Assembly: GCA_009995455.1 (NCBI GenBank)
Contig: JAACPJ010000002.1
Coordinates: 1-64,000, forward strand
Length of the DNA stretch: 64,000 nt
From: a bacterium
GTDB taxonomy: Bacteria > Patescibacteriota > Gracilibacteria > UBA4473
Direction of reading: 5' to 3'
The notes under the pieces are model-generated. The model had not been told where the DNA came from. It did not search any database and saw only the letters and a program-made list of their open reading frames with translations. Shown one piece after another: positions 1-10,473 of the stretch. The stretch's first letter is position 1. Each line of letters begins with the position of its first letter. Both the position numbers and the translations under genes were made by a program.

Positions 1-683
1 TGTACAGTGATAGTCATCATAACACTATAACTCAACTCATCATGAGAGATGCCCAAGATGTTCAGTATGGACGACTTTACGGTTCTGGAAATGGTTCAGA
101 TTTTGGTTTGCTTGATGGCGATGCCCATTGGGGAATTCGTATGTCAAAAGACAATTACACTTCATTCAACATCAACAACACAGAAAGAATGCGAATCTTG
201 GCTAACGGGCAAGTTGGGATTGGTGATTCAACGCCTGACTCAAACCTAAAACTTGATGTTGAAGGTAAGGTTGGCGCGAGTGAATATTGTGATAATGCAG
301 GGAATGGTTGTATTGATGTTAACCCTCCAACGGGCGCTCCAAGAATCGCCCTGTTTGATGATATTCGATACGTTGGGACGAGCCTTTCAGATATTAGAAG
401 TAAATGGAATACACTCGTAAACCAAGTTGAAAACAATGGTGGTTCGGAAGTAGCCGCAAGTAGTTGGAAAGAAAACTGTACTTGGAACAACAATGAAGCC
501 GTTCCAACCAGTAGTGCCACTCACGCCGCAGGTCACGAAACAGTGAGAGAACGGCTTGATTGGTGTGGCCGAATTATGTGTAGCTATGCCAACGAAATCA
601 ATGGATTTGGTCACTTGGTATATGTCGGTGCGCATGGAGAGTCTCCATGGGTATACAATGTAGATTGCTTAATACCGAGCTAA
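1..683 (+). CDS. Surface fibre repeat protein, C-terminal part (5' truncated by window edge)
   Basis: The reading frame is open from the first bases of the window, so the ATG at 42 is internal and the true start lies upstream. The visible part begins in a module (YxDS..., YGRLYGSGNGSDFG, DGDAHWGI, MSKD, NNTERMRI, NGQVGIG) that is clearly homologous to two modules in the adhesin encoded at 829-4433. NGxVGIG repeats are typical of phage-tail-fibre-like and S74-chaperone surface fibres. After the repeat comes a unique C-terminal region of about 130 residues with several Cys (GNGCIDV, KENCTW, DWCGRIMCSY, VDCLIPS) and no S74 domain, so it is probably a different tip. A rho-independent terminator follows. 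The function as an adhesin is inferred from the family resemblance only. Confidence 0.75.
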   Translation, partial: YSDSHHNTITQLIMRDAQDVQYGRLYGSGNGSDFGLLDGDAHWGIRMSKDNYTSFNINNTERMRILANGQVGIGDSTPDSNLKLDVEGKVGASEYCDNAGNGCIDVNPPTGAPRIALFDDIRYVGTSLSDIRSKWNTLVNQVENNGGSEVAASSWKENCTWNNNEAVPTSSATHAAGHETVRERLDWCGRIMCSYANEINGFGHLVYVGAHGESPWVYNVDCLIPS

Positions 684-703
684 AAACTAAATATCGTTTA
701 TAT

Positions 704-733
704 AAAAAACTTACCCAAAGGTGAGTTTTTTTT
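704..733 (+). terminator. Rho-independent terminator after the truncated fibre gene
   Basis: A stem ACTTACC/GGTGAGT with loop CAAA is flanked by an A run and followed by eight T. It lies 20 bases after the stop at 683, so it ends that transcript and separates it from the next fibre gene. Confidence 0.8.
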
Positions 734-769
734 ATGTCTTTAATAACACTAGTTTTAATTATTTAAAAG

Positions 770-801
770 TGCTATTATTAGCGGAATGCACCAGGTGCAT
801 T
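770..801 (+). promoter_or_regulatory. Extended -10 promoter with adjacent palindrome, upstream of the adhesin
   Basis: TGC-TATTAT at 770-778 is an extended -10 element. Seven bases further on, AATGCACC-A-GGTGCATT (785-801) is a perfect 8-bp inverted repeat placed at the expected transcription start. It could be a repressor operator or a 5' mRNA hairpin. The adhesin start codon is at 829. Confidence 0.5.
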
Positions 802-828
802 TATGCTTTGGGATGATTAAAAACAAAA

Positions 829-3800
829 ATGAAAAAAATAATCGCAAAATCGCTTTACGTTAGTGCCGTATTTTTATTTACCTGTCAGGCTCAAGCTGCC
901 ATAACATGGGGTGAACCAATTGCAATTGGTACAGCTATTAGAGCTACCCAGATTAATGAAATTAGAACGGCTATTGAGACAATTCAAAATTCAATTGATG
1001 CCGGCACTGTAGGCGCTTGGTCTAATGGAGCCGGCGGAGATATTTATTACAACAGTGGGGATGTTGGTATAGGCGTTACGAATCCTATTCAGAAACTAGA
1101 CGTAGTGGGAAACATTAATGCGTCTGGAGATTTGATGGCAAACGGGACTTATATCTATGGTGATGGAAAAACATTGTTCAGTATAATGATGGTTGGTTGC
1201 GTTTGAATCAAAATGCAGATTTTACGAGTGGTACTTATACTCCAGGTGACTTTGTGGCAGTTGGGAATGTAGGTATAGGGACTTCAGCTCCCGCTGAAAA
1301 ACTGCATGTAAACGGAAATATTAGAACTGACGGTAGAAATGTGATTTTTGGAACGGGGGAACAGAGAATTTATGGTGATAATAGCACTGGGTTTTATGTC
1401 GACAGTAACAACGCTACAGGCGTACAAATGATTTTACGTGACAGTGATGATACAGTGTACGGTCGAATATATGGTTCTGGTGACGGCTCTGATTTTGGAT
1501 TTCTCGATGGAGACGGAAACTGGGAGATTCAGATGAAGAAAGATGTACACACTGGGTTTTTAGTGAACAACAGTGAGAAGATGCGAATTCAAACTAACGG
1601 GAATGTTGGGATTGGAACCACAAGCCCAGACAGTAATTTGACAGTCTATGGGGCAGATCCTGTGTTGAATTTACAGAACTCAGCAACGGCTGGTGGCTCT
1701 GGAGGAGTGGTACGATTTGGTCATAATCAAAGTGGTGGGACGGTACCTATGGCAGAAATTAGAGGAGAATTAACCAATGGAGGCACCACGACTCGAGCCG
1801 GCGATATAAGTTTTTGGACGGCGGCTGCCGGGGTGTTGGCCGAAGAAATGAGAATTACGAGCGCTGGGAATGTGGGAATAGGAAAAACAAATCCTGCAAC
1901 TACTCTGGATGTAGCCGGAACGGTAACAGCGACTAATTTTTCGGGGAACGGCTCTGGGTTAACGGCTATTAATGCTTCTAATATATCAGCTGGAACACTG
2001 AATTTAGCACGAATTGCAGATAACTCAATTACGGCTGGCAAGTTGGCGGCAAATTCGGTGGCTTTATCTGAACTGAGTGCAACGGGTACGACTAATTCTT
2101 CAACTTTTTTACGAGGGGATAATACTTGGGCCGTACCACCAAGTGGGGCAGATAATTTAGGGAACCATACAGCTACTACTGATCTTAATTTAAGTAATAA
2201 CGCGCTGCTTTCTGCTGGAGGTGGAAATTTTGATTACATCAAGCATAATGACTCCACTAATACTTGGAGCCTTGGTAGTGACAGAGCTGATACTAATACT
2301 CAAGGCGGTTCAATATTAAATGTGGCAGAAATTGAGCTTACTGGGCGAAATATAAAAATAGGAACAGGCGAACAACGTTTATATGGAGATAATAGTTCTG
2401 CGTTATATTATGACGGGGAACATAGCACCGTGATACAACAAATTTTCCGTGACAAAGAAGACACCGTTTACGGACGAGTTTATGGAGATGGGGACGGAGC
2501 TAGTTTTGGTTTAATGGATGGAGATGCTAACTGGGGAATTCATATGTCCAAAGACGCATACACTCGCTTTATCATCAATAATAGTGAGAAAATGCGAATT
2601 CAAACTAACGGGAATGTTGGGATTGGAACCACATCCCCAACGGCTAAGCTAGAGGTGGTAAACGATGGAGTCGTAGCCTCCTTTAACCGAAATGCAACGC
2701 AACAGTTAGAAATGATTAATAATAGTGGTGGACCAGAAATTCAAAGTATTTCAGCCGTTAATAATGCTAAAGGATTAACGATTGATGCTACGACTCCCAG
2801 TAATGTGGCTCCAACCTCTGGTTCAAATTATCTAAGATTTAACGTTCGTGGCACAGAAGCGTTAAGAGTTGAAGATGGGGGGAATGTTGGGATTGGAATT
2901 ACAGATCCTACTCAACGACTAGATGTAGCCGGTAATGCACGGATAAACGCTGGTGGAAGTTATACAAATTTAAATATTGGAAGTGATCCGTATGATCAAT
3001 TTTACGCAGACAACACAGCGGGGGGAAGTTTCGGAGGGGGCATGTGGTTCAGAGTGACGAATGCCGCAGGTACGGGGTATACGGATAATTTCCGGCTATC
3101 TGAAAATGGAAATGTAGGAATTAAAAGAAATCCGGCGGCGGGGTATTCACTTGATGTAGCGGGAACGATTAATGCCGATAGTCTTAGAGGCAACGGGAGT
3201 GCTATTTCTGGTTTAAATGCGAGTAATATTACGAGCGGCACGTTAGATTTAGCCCGAATTGCTAACAACTCAATTACGGCTGGAAAGTTGGCCGCGAATT
3301 CGGTGGCTTTATCAGAACTAAGTGCAACGGGAACCACGAACTCGACCACATTTTTAAGAGGCGATAATACGTGGGCCACAATTCCTTCTGTGAACGCCGT
3401 TTTAGACGGTACTCCAGGCGATTGGGAAGTGGCTTCAAATAGTAACAATAGTATTTATACTAGCGCGGCTTTAGAAGTACGTGAATTGAATAATGGAGGG
3501 GCACAGTCTGGAACCCTCGCTCAAGCACCACGAGTGGCTTTTCATTGGGGCGGGCGGGTGGCCAGTCAAATTGGAATGGATACGACAGGCGCGATTAGAA
3601 CGTTTGATAATCCCGGAACAGGCTATGCGAATTTTGTAGCGAATGACATTGATGCTAAAGGATCAGCCTATTATGGAGATGGAAAAGAAGTGATTCGATT
3701 TAGTGATTCTTGGTTAAGACTTAATCCAGCCAATGCCTTTACGACAGGAATTTATGCAGGAACGGGTGTTTTAAGAACCGATGGTGAGTTACAAGTGGGA

Positions 3801-4433
3801 TCTAATGGTTCAAGCTTTGTGGTAAAGGGTGGAAATGTTGGGATTGGGACTAGCTCCCCAGCCGGTAGACTAGAAGTGAGTAATACAGGCGGTATCGCCA
3901 GCATGCGAATATCAAGTGCTAATAATTCTCAATCTCGTATTCAGTTTTATGATGCAGCCAAGAAAGGGTGGACTTTATTAAATTTAGAAAATGGGGATTT
4001 CCGAATTCATTACGATAACACCGAAAACACCATGCAATTAAACGCATTTATGATTAAGCCAAATGGTAATATTGGTATCGGAATGACGAACCCAGCTTAC
4101 GCTTTAGACGTAAATGGAACAGCTCGCGCGGCGGCATTCCTATACACCTCTGATGCGCGTTTAAAACATAACGTTGATTCCATTTCTGGATTAGACATGA
4201 TTAAACAACTACGGGGGGTTTCTTTCAATTGGAATGTTGATAATAAACCTGCCATTGGTTTGATCGCACAAGAAGTAGAGTCAGTTTTACCTGAAATAGT
4301 GGAAACCGATGCGGATGGTTTTAAATCGGTTCAATATGGAAATTTAGTAGCGCCATTAATTGAAGCCGTTAAAGAACAACAGCTACAGATTGAAGCCTTA
4401 CAGAAAGAGGTTGAAATTCTCAAAACACAATAA
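829..4433 (+). pseudogene. S74-chaperone surface fibre/adhesin, interrupted by one frameshift
   Basis: Two overlapping frames (829-1206 and 1170-4433) together encode about 1201 residues. The N-terminus is a signal peptide (MKKIIAK, hydrophobic stretch, QAQA|AITWG). The frame breaks at the A5 run 1167-1171: a -1 step there gives DGKNIVQYNDGWLRLN, matching DGKEVIRFSDSWLRLN later in the same protein, so the downstream frame is the genuine continuation. The body has many (N/G)GNVGIGxxxP repeats and two copies each of an 85-residue module and of a LARI..NSITAGKLAANS module. The last 94 residues (4149-4430) are a Peptidase_S74 intramolecular chaperone: SDARLK carries the Ser/Lys dyad expected 5 residues apart, then GLIAQEVE and a C-terminal heptad coil. 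In this family S74 trimerises beta-helical fibres and cleaves itself off. The break may be a mutation, phase variation at the A run, programmed slippage, or a sequencing error. Confidence 0.8.
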
Positions 4434-6622
4434 TGAAATTCTACGATTCTTCTCGTTTAAAACATTTAGCTGGACTAATTTTGCTAGGGTGCGTTTTGAT
4501 CCCTTCATTTTCTTCAGGACTAAATACAGTTTCAACTGGCTACCAAACTACTACAGCTGGAAAAGTAATTAATGCTCACAGTGTCTGTAAAGAGGTTGAT
4601 CAAACAGGTGCGAACTCTTTTTTTGTGCCGACTAAAAGCGCCGCTGAATGGACCGCATTTCGTAATAATAAACCGAGTAATATTAGTATTACGGATCCTG
4701 AATGTATCCCTGGTAATATTACGAAACAATCGCAGCTTGATGGCAGTCTTTATTTGTCAACGGCGATTAAAATATCTGGAAACTATGCCTACGTAATTAG
4801 TGCAACTGGAAATTTGATGATTTTTGACATTTCAAATCCCAATAGTGTGGAAATGGTCGGAAAAGTAAAAGATTTAGCCATGGGCAATGCTTGGGATATT
4901 GCGGTTGCGGGTAACTATGTTTATGTAGCCGCTAGTAATTTTGGCGGCATCATGGCTTTTGATGTTTCGGATAAAACAAATCCTACCAAAGTGGGGCAAT
5001 TAACCACCAATAAGATGCAAGCGGCTAGAGGTATAGCTGTTTCTGGGAGTTATGCTTATGTAACGGCTATTTCATCGGATTCTATGGCGATAATTAATAT
5101 CTCCAATCCGGCCAACATGACTCAAACGGGTAGTATTACAACTAGTAGTGCAATTCCGCTTTCAAATCCTCAAGGCATAGCTATTTCGGGGAACTATGCC
5201 TACATAGCCGCTTATGATTCCGGTAAGCTTACGGTAATCAACGTTACCAATAAAGCCGCTCCTGTTTTAGCAGCGTCAATTAATGCCCCGGCCATTTTTG
5301 ATTTAGAAATTGTGGGAAACAATGCTTATACCGCCAGTATGGGAAGTGGATTTTCAATTTTTAATATTGCCACTCCGACAAACCCCACTTTGCGCGATCA
5401 TTTTAATTCGACAGACCTAAATGGGTTAGACGATTTAGCGGTTGTTGGCGGTTACGCTTATGTCGCCTCTTTTAATAATCAACGTTTCGTGACTTTAAAT
5501 GTATCAGATGTTAATAATATTTCTCAAACCAACGTTATATTAGATACTAATTATCGCGGTCTGCGAGGGGTAGCCGTTTCGGGTAATAATGTTTACTTGG
5601 TTCAATATGAAAACAGCGCTGATGGTGCCTCATCCTCCCTTTTTAAAGTTGATGTAACCAATAAGACCAGCCAAGTAAGGTCAACGGCGTATAGGACCCC
5701 TATGCTTGGAGTCAATGAAAACATTGAAGTGGTTGGGAATTACGCCTACATAACCTCTAACGAAACAGATATTCTTTATACCGTAGACATAACGCCGATG
5801 ATACCTAAATTGGTTAGTGCGGTTGCACTCAGTGGTAATAGTGGCGTAACCGGAAATAATGATGTAGAGGTGTCTGGTAATTATGCTTACGTTGCGAGCA
5901 TCAATCAAGATCGACTTACCATTGTAAATATTACTAATAAAACAAACCCGGTTGTTACAGGGAGTGTCTCAAATACGAATTTAGACGGCGCTTACAGCGT
6001 AGCCGTTTCGGGTAATTATGCCTATGTAGCAGCCCAGAACTCCGGAAAACTTTCGGTGGTTAGTATTTCTAATAAATCTGCTCCTTCGGTGGTTAGAACC
6101 TTAAATATTGCCGGAGCAAGAGAAGTAGTAATTGATGGCAACTATGCCTATGTGAGTAGTTACAACAATGATTCGTTTACCATCGTGAATATAACCAATC
6201 CTACGAGTGCTTCTATCACAGGGTCTATATCAAATACGCAACTTAATGGCGCGAAACATATCAAAGTTGTTGGAAACTATGCATATGTGGTTTCAAACCT
6301 TGGAAATGCGTTGGTCACGATTAATATTTCTAATAAAGCAGCGCCTTCAATTGTTTCGAATTACACAACGCCCTCTCTTAATCGTCCGAATGGAATTGAT
6401 GTGGACGGAAATTATGCCTTTATGACTTCTGAAAATAATGTTCAATTAACCATTCTTAACATTTCAGATCCCGCCGCACCAACGGTGTGGAAAACAAATT
6501 CTTACCCGGATATAAGTGGTATGTCTGGTTTGAAAAAAGTAGGAGATACCATTTATGTTTCGGCTAATAATTTAAATGGCTTTCTCGGGGTCGTGAATGT
6601 GAATTGTTCCACGGGCTGTTAA
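4433..6622 (+). CDS. Secreted LVIVD-repeat beta-propeller protein
   Basis: This 729-residue protein starts with a signal sequence (basic start, then LAGLILLGCVLIPSFSS). LLGC resembles a lipobox but is followed by more hydrophobic residues, so cleavage by signal peptidase I or II is undecided. The rest is about 12 repeats of roughly 45 residues with the pattern SGNYAYVA...S..L.I.(N/D)ISNP..P..., the LVIVD repeat that folds as extracellular beta-propellers. The ends carry Cys (VCKEVD, PECIPG, NCSTGC), possibly closing the propeller by disulphides. Its ATG overlaps the adhesin stop by one base (TAATG), so the two are probably translated together and may act on the same surface structure. No catalytic motif is visible. 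Confidence 0.8.
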   Translation: MKFYDSSRLKHLAGLILLGCVLIPSFSSGLNTVSTGYQTTTAGKVINAHSVCKEVDQTGANSFFVPTKSAAEWTAFRNNKPSNISITDPECIPGNITKQSQLDGSLYLSTAIKISGNYAYVISATGNLMIFDISNPNSVEMVGKVKDLAMGNAWDIAVAGNYVYVAASNFGGIMAFDVSDKTNPTKVGQLTTNKMQAARGIAVSGSYAYVTAISSDSMAIINISNPANMTQTGSITTSSAIPLSNPQGIAISGNYAYIAAYDSGKLTVINVTNKAAPVLAASINAPAIFDLEIVGNNAYTASMGSGFSIFNIATPTNPTLRDHFNSTDLNGLDDLAVVGGYAYVASFNNQRFVTLNVSDVNNISQTNVILDTNYRGLRGVAVSGNNVYLVQYENSADGASSSLFKVDVTNKTSQVRSTAYRTPMLGVNENIEVVGNYAYITSNETDILYTVDITPMIPKLVSAVALSGNSGVTGNNDVEVSGNYAYVASINQDRLTIVNITNKTNPVVTGSVSNTNLDGAYSVAVSGNYAYVAAQNSGKLSVVSISNKSAPSVVRTLNIAGAREVVIDGNYAYVSSYNNDSFTIVNITNPTSASITGSISNTQLNGAKHIKVVGNYAYVVSNLGNALVTINISNKAAPSIVSNYTTPSLNRPNGIDVDGNYAFMTSENNVQLTILNISDPAAPTVWKTNSYPDISGMSGLKKVGDTIYVSANNLNGFLGVVNVNCSTGC

Positions 6623-6672
6623 CGAGTCAATTGAAAGCGATTGTTAGTCATAGCTCATTAAATTCCAGAGCT

Positions 6673-6843
6673 TTAGAATTGGTCTTTAAAAGCGTTAAAA
6701 ATCATAATAGTCAGAAACGCCGTTATAACGCCTAAAACTTGTAATACACTTTGTAGCGTACTTAAAATAATATCTGGTGGTGGTATTGCTTGAGCGCTAT
6801 ACCAGGGCGTTAAAATGACGATTAACCAACCCAAATATTTCAT
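6673..6843 (-). CDS. 56-residue secreted or membrane microprotein (unrecognised)
   Basis: This small frame fills most of the 326-base gap between the propeller gene and dnaE. It reads MKYLGWLIVILTPWYSAQA, a plausible signal peptide ending in an A-x-A cleavage site, then IPPPDIILSTLQSVLQVLG and a hydrophobic segment VITAFLTIMIFNAF before KDQF. Codon use (AAA, TTA, GTT, GCT) resembles the neighbouring genes. It may be a tiny pilin- or VirB2-like subunit or simply a one-pass membrane peptide; neither family is recognised from sequence. It is divergent from dnaE and convergent with the propeller gene. I see no strong ribosome-binding site or terminator. Confidence 0.5.
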   Translation of the reverse strand: MKYLGWLIVILTPWYSAQAIPPPDIILSTLQSVLQVLGVITAFLTIMIFNAFKDQF

Positions 6844-6929
6844 CTTAATGACTTCTGTTTTAATTATTTTAGAAATTCTATTTAAACTAAATTTTTTAGG
6901 AAGATTTATATAGCCCGAAATGGGGGTTT

Positions 6930-6938
6930 TGTTATACT
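6930..6938 (+). promoter_or_regulatory. Extended -10 box of dnaE
   Basis: TGT-TATACT ends 10 bases before the dnaE ATG at 6949, implying a leader of only about 3 bases. No Shine-Dalgarno sequence is present. Confidence 0.55.
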
Positions 6939-6948
6939 GCTTTTACTC

Positions 6949-9900
6949 ATGTCAAAAAGCTTTGTTAACCTCCATACGCACTCGTTTTACTCTATTTTAG
7001 CGGGCACAATGCCGCCCAAAAAAATTTTAGAAGTAGCCAAGGCTCATGGTTGCCCAGGGGTCGCCTTAACCGATAGTGGCGTGGGCTATGGACTGGTTGA
7101 TTTCTTAGAGCAATCCCCAAAATTCGAAGGCGTTAAGCCAATCTTAGGCGCTGAATTTTTTTTATCTGAAGCCTCCAGATTTGAAAAAAGACCGACCATT
7201 GATGGCCAAGAAAAACATATAGTTTTACTCGTTCAAACCGAAGAGGGTTACAAAAACTTACTACAACTTATTTCTAAATCACATTTAGAAGGATTTTTTA
7301 ATCAACCAAGAATTGATTGGGATTTACTCGAAACTCATAAAGACGGTTTGATTTGTTTAAGTGGAACTTCAGAAGGTCATTTAGGAACTTTATTTTATCA
7401 ACAAGGAGCGGCTAAAGCTTTAGATTTTTTAGACAAACTAAGATTACTTTTTACCGATAATTTATACTTAGAAATTTGCGCTCGCCCGACCGAAAACCAG
7501 GAGGCTTTTAATAAGTTTTTGGCAGAACAAGCAAATCTTGATTTGCCTTTCGTGGTTACCACAGATGCACGGTTTGCAGCCGAAGATGATGAAGAAGCGG
7601 CTGAAACCCTTTACTGTATTGGCAAAAATTCTTTAGCGACCGATTCACAAAGACTACGCCCTCTAAAAGGAAATTGGTTTAAGCCTTGGAATGTGATTGA
7701 AACAGAACTCAATTATTTACCGGCCGATCTTTTGGAATCAGCCCGAAAAAATACCCTCGCCATTAATGATTCTATTGATTTTGAAATGAATTTTGGGCAA
7801 GATCTTTTGCCTAATTTTGAAGTACCAAATGGCGAAAACACAGCTTCTCAATTAAAAAAAGAATGTATCGAACAAATTCCGGTTCGCTATGAGACCCGAC
7901 CTGATTTAGTGGAAGAAGCTCATACTCGTCTTGATTACGAGCTGAGTATAATTGGAAAAATGGGATTTGAATCTTACTTCCTCATTACTTCAGATTTTAT
8001 TAATTACGCCAAAGACAATGGCATTGCTGTCGGCCCTGGGCGGGGGAGTGCGGCTGGTTCGATTGTGGCCTACTTACTGGGAATTACCAATATTGATCCG
8101 CTGCATTACGAACTTCTCTTTGAAAGATTCTTAAATCCAGAAAGAATCTCGATGCCAGATATCGATATTGATTTCTCTGATGAAAGACGGGATGAAGTTT
8201 TGCAGTACGTGATTGAAAAATACGGTACCAATAAGGTTTCCAAAGTTTGTACTTTTGGAACCTTAGCGGCCAAGGCGGCCTTGAAAGATGTTGGGAGAGC
8301 TTTAGGGGTTCCCTACACGTTAATGAACCAAATGACGAAGTTACTGCCTAATAAACCAGGCTTTACACTCAAAGATGCTTCAGAAATAAAAGAGTTTACC
8401 AGCTTTGTTTCGGCCACTCCGGCTTTACAGAAAGTATTTGAACTGGGGAAAAAACTAGAAGGCTGTGTGCGTCATGTCTCAGTGCATGCGTGTGCGGTAA
8501 TTATCGGAAAAGATGAACTGAGCGGTAACACGCCTTTGCAATGGGCTCCTGGGGCTGAAGAATTGAAAATCACCCAATATCCATACCAACAACTCGAACA
8601 CGTCGGGCTTTTGAAAATGGATTTTTTAGGGTTAAAAAATCTGAGCGTGATTGAAAAGGCGATTCAAAACATTCGACAGGCACAAAAAATCGAACTTGAT
8701 TTAAACATCATTCCTTTAGATGACGAAAAAACTTTTGCGATGCTCGCTGAAGGTGAAACGACCGGAGTTTTTCAATTTGAATCAGCGGGAATGCGTCGTT
8801 ATTTAAGAGAACTAAAACCAACAGAGTTAGAAGATTTAGTGGCTATGAATGCGCTTTATCGTCCTGGGCCAATGGAGTACATTCCCCAGTATATTAAAGG
8901 AAAACACCAACCAAAGTCGGTGAAATATATGCACAAAGATTTAGAGCAAATCTTAAAGAAAACCTATGGAATTGCGGTTTATCAAGAACAAGTTTTACGT
9001 ATTGCCCAAGAATTTGCGGGCTACAGTTTAGGAGAAGCCGATATTTTACGAAAAGCCATCGGGAAAAAAATTGCTACTATTTTGGCAGAACAACGAGAAA
9101 AATTCATCAACGGGGCAATGGCCAAAGGCTATGCTGAAAAACTGGCTGTTAAAATTTTTGATGAAATTATTGTTCCGTTTTCTGGTTATGGTTTCAATCG
9201 TTCTCACGCGGTTTGTTATGCCAGAATCGCATATGAAACGGCTTACTTAAGAGCGAATTACCCCGTAGAATTTATGGCGGCCATGATGACGACCGATCGA
9301 AATAATACCGATCGAATTGTGCTCGAAATGAATGAATGTCAAACCATGGGGATTGAAGTTTTGCCTCCGAGTGTGAACGAATCGGGCAGCCATTTCACGG
9401 TGATTAAAATTGATGAAACCACCCAAACGTTTTTTAGCACAGATGAAGACGAAAATAAAGAACGCAGAGACCAGTGTATTCGTTTTGGGTTAACGGCGAT
9501 TAAAGGTTTAGGGGAAGAAACCGTAAACCAAATTATTACCGAGCGAAATCGAGGCGGGCATTTTGCGAGTCTACAAGATTTCGCCAAAAGAGTTCCAGCC
9601 AAACTCATGAATAAAAAAACTTTAGAAGCCTTAGCTTACTCTGGAGCTTTAGATGCCTTTGGAGACCGAAAAGCAATTGTTGATAGTTTGGATGAATTGG
9701 CCAGTTTCGCGAAAGACTTTCAACTTAAACAAGAGAGCGGACAAATGGGCCTCTTTGGAGGCGTTGATGAAGCGGCTATAGAATTTACCTTGCGGGATAC
9801 AAAAGCGACGAAGGAAGATATATTAAGATGGGAGCGCGAAAGTTTGGGTCTTTTTGTATCCGACCATCCACTAAAAGGATTAAAAAACTACTTTGCCAAA

Positions 9901-10473
9901 TACGGAACTTTAATTGGCACTTTAACCGAAGCTGAAGATGCTGGCCAACAACGAACCCTGCATGCTCTCGTTACCAGCAGTCGACAGATTATTACTAAAG
10001 CCGGCAAAAATATGGCGATATTAACCCTTGAAGATACTTCTGGTAAAATTGAGGCCGCGATTTTCCCAAAGGTTTATGGTTCGATTTCCCGTTCGGCGAT
10101 GGAAATTGATGCCTTTGTGCGGGTTCAAGGTAAAATAGATGATCGTGATGGGGTTCTTAACTGTATCGTGAATGAAATGAAAGTAGGGGACTTAAAAATG
10201 GTGCAATCACAGCAGCATTTGTTCACGGAACCTCCCCAAACAAATTCCCCAGCAAACAAAACTCCGCAGCTTGAAGTTTATGAAATTAAAATTCCTGATA
10301 ACGCGACAAAAGCGCAAATATCAGACTTGAAAACTTTGCTCAGAGAACACGAGACAAAAGAAAAATCGGCCATCAAAGTATCGGTTCAAGTTGATGGAAA
10401 AACAATTCCACTTCCAATTTCAATTACGGTTACAACTGAACTTGAAGCCGCCATTGGTAAAATTTTAAACTAA
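6949..10473 (+). CDS. dnaE: DNA polymerase III alpha subunit
   Basis: A full-length 1174-residue replicative polymerase. The N-terminal PHP domain (LHTHSFYS at 8-15) has TDSG where active PHP domains have TDHG, so metal binding there is probably lost, as in many DnaE proteins. Catalytic aspartates are visible in PDIDIDF (D404, D406) and MDFLGL (D558), together with GPGRGSAAGS and the YQEQV...GEADILRKA finger region. A helix-hairpin-helix region follows, then the clamp-binding motif QMGLF (932-936) and an OB-fold near residues 1000-1080 (TLEDTSGKIEAAIF). It starts the run dnaE - nucleotidyltransferase - membrane protein, with the next ATG directly after its stop. Confidence 0.97.
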   Translation: MSKSFVNLHTHSFYSILAGTMPPKKILEVAKAHGCPGVALTDSGVGYGLVDFLEQSPKFEGVKPILGAEFFLSEASRFEKRPTIDGQEKHIVLLVQTEEGYKNLLQLISKSHLEGFFNQPRIDWDLLETHKDGLICLSGTSEGHLGTLFYQQGAAKALDFLDKLRLLFTDNLYLEICARPTENQEAFNKFLAEQANLDLPFVVTTDARFAAEDDEEAAETLYCIGKNSLATDSQRLRPLKGNWFKPWNVIETELNYLPADLLESARKNTLAINDSIDFEMNFGQDLLPNFEVPNGENTASQLKKECIEQIPVRYETRPDLVEEAHTRLDYELSIIGKMGFESYFLITSDFINYAKDNGIAVGPGRGSAAGSIVAYLLGITNIDPLHYELLFERFLNPERISMPDIDIDFSDERRDEVLQYVIEKYGTNKVSKVCTFGTLAAKAALKDVGRALGVPYTLMNQMTKLLPNKPGFTLKDASEIKEFTSFVSATPALQKVFELGKKLEGCVRHVSVHACAVIIGKDELSGNTPLQWAPGAEELKITQYPYQQLEHVGLLKMDFLGLKNLSVIEKAIQNIRQAQKIELDLNIIPLDDEKTFAMLAEGETTGVFQFESAGMRRYLRELKPTELEDLVAMNALYRPGPMEYIPQYIKGKHQPKSVKYMHKDLEQILKKTYGIAVYQEQVLRIAQEFAGYSLGEADILRKAIGKKIATILAEQREKFINGAMAKGYAEKLAVKIFDEIIVPFSGYGFNRSHAVCYARIAYETAYLRANYPVEFMAAMMTTDRNNTDRIVLEMNECQTMGIEVLPPSVNESGSHFTVIKIDETTQTFFSTDEDENKERRDQCIRFGLTAIKGLGEETVNQIITERNRGGHFASLQDFAKRVPAKLMNKKTLEALAYSGALDAFGDRKAIVDSLDELASFAKDFQLKQESGQMGLFGGVDEAAIEFTLRDTKATKEDILRWERESLGLFVSDHPLKGLKNYFAKYGTLIGTLTEAEDAGQQRTLHALVTSSRQIITKAGKNMAILTLEDTSGKIEAAIFPKVYGSISRSAMEIDAFVRVQGKIDDRDGVLNCIVNEMKVGDLKMVQSQQHLFTEPPQTNSPANKTPQLEVYEIKIPDNATKAQISDLKTLLREHETKEKSAIKVSVQVDGKTIPLPISITVTTELEAAIGKILN

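Noticed and set aside
155-520. Minus-strand open frame inside the first fibre gene
   Set aside because: It runs antisense to a clear repeat protein, with no homology or start signal.
1167-1173. Programmed -1 frameshifting as the sole explanation for the adhesin break
   Set aside because: The site is not a canonical X-XXY-YYZ heptamer and no downstream pseudoknot is evident, so mutation or sequencing error is at least as likely.
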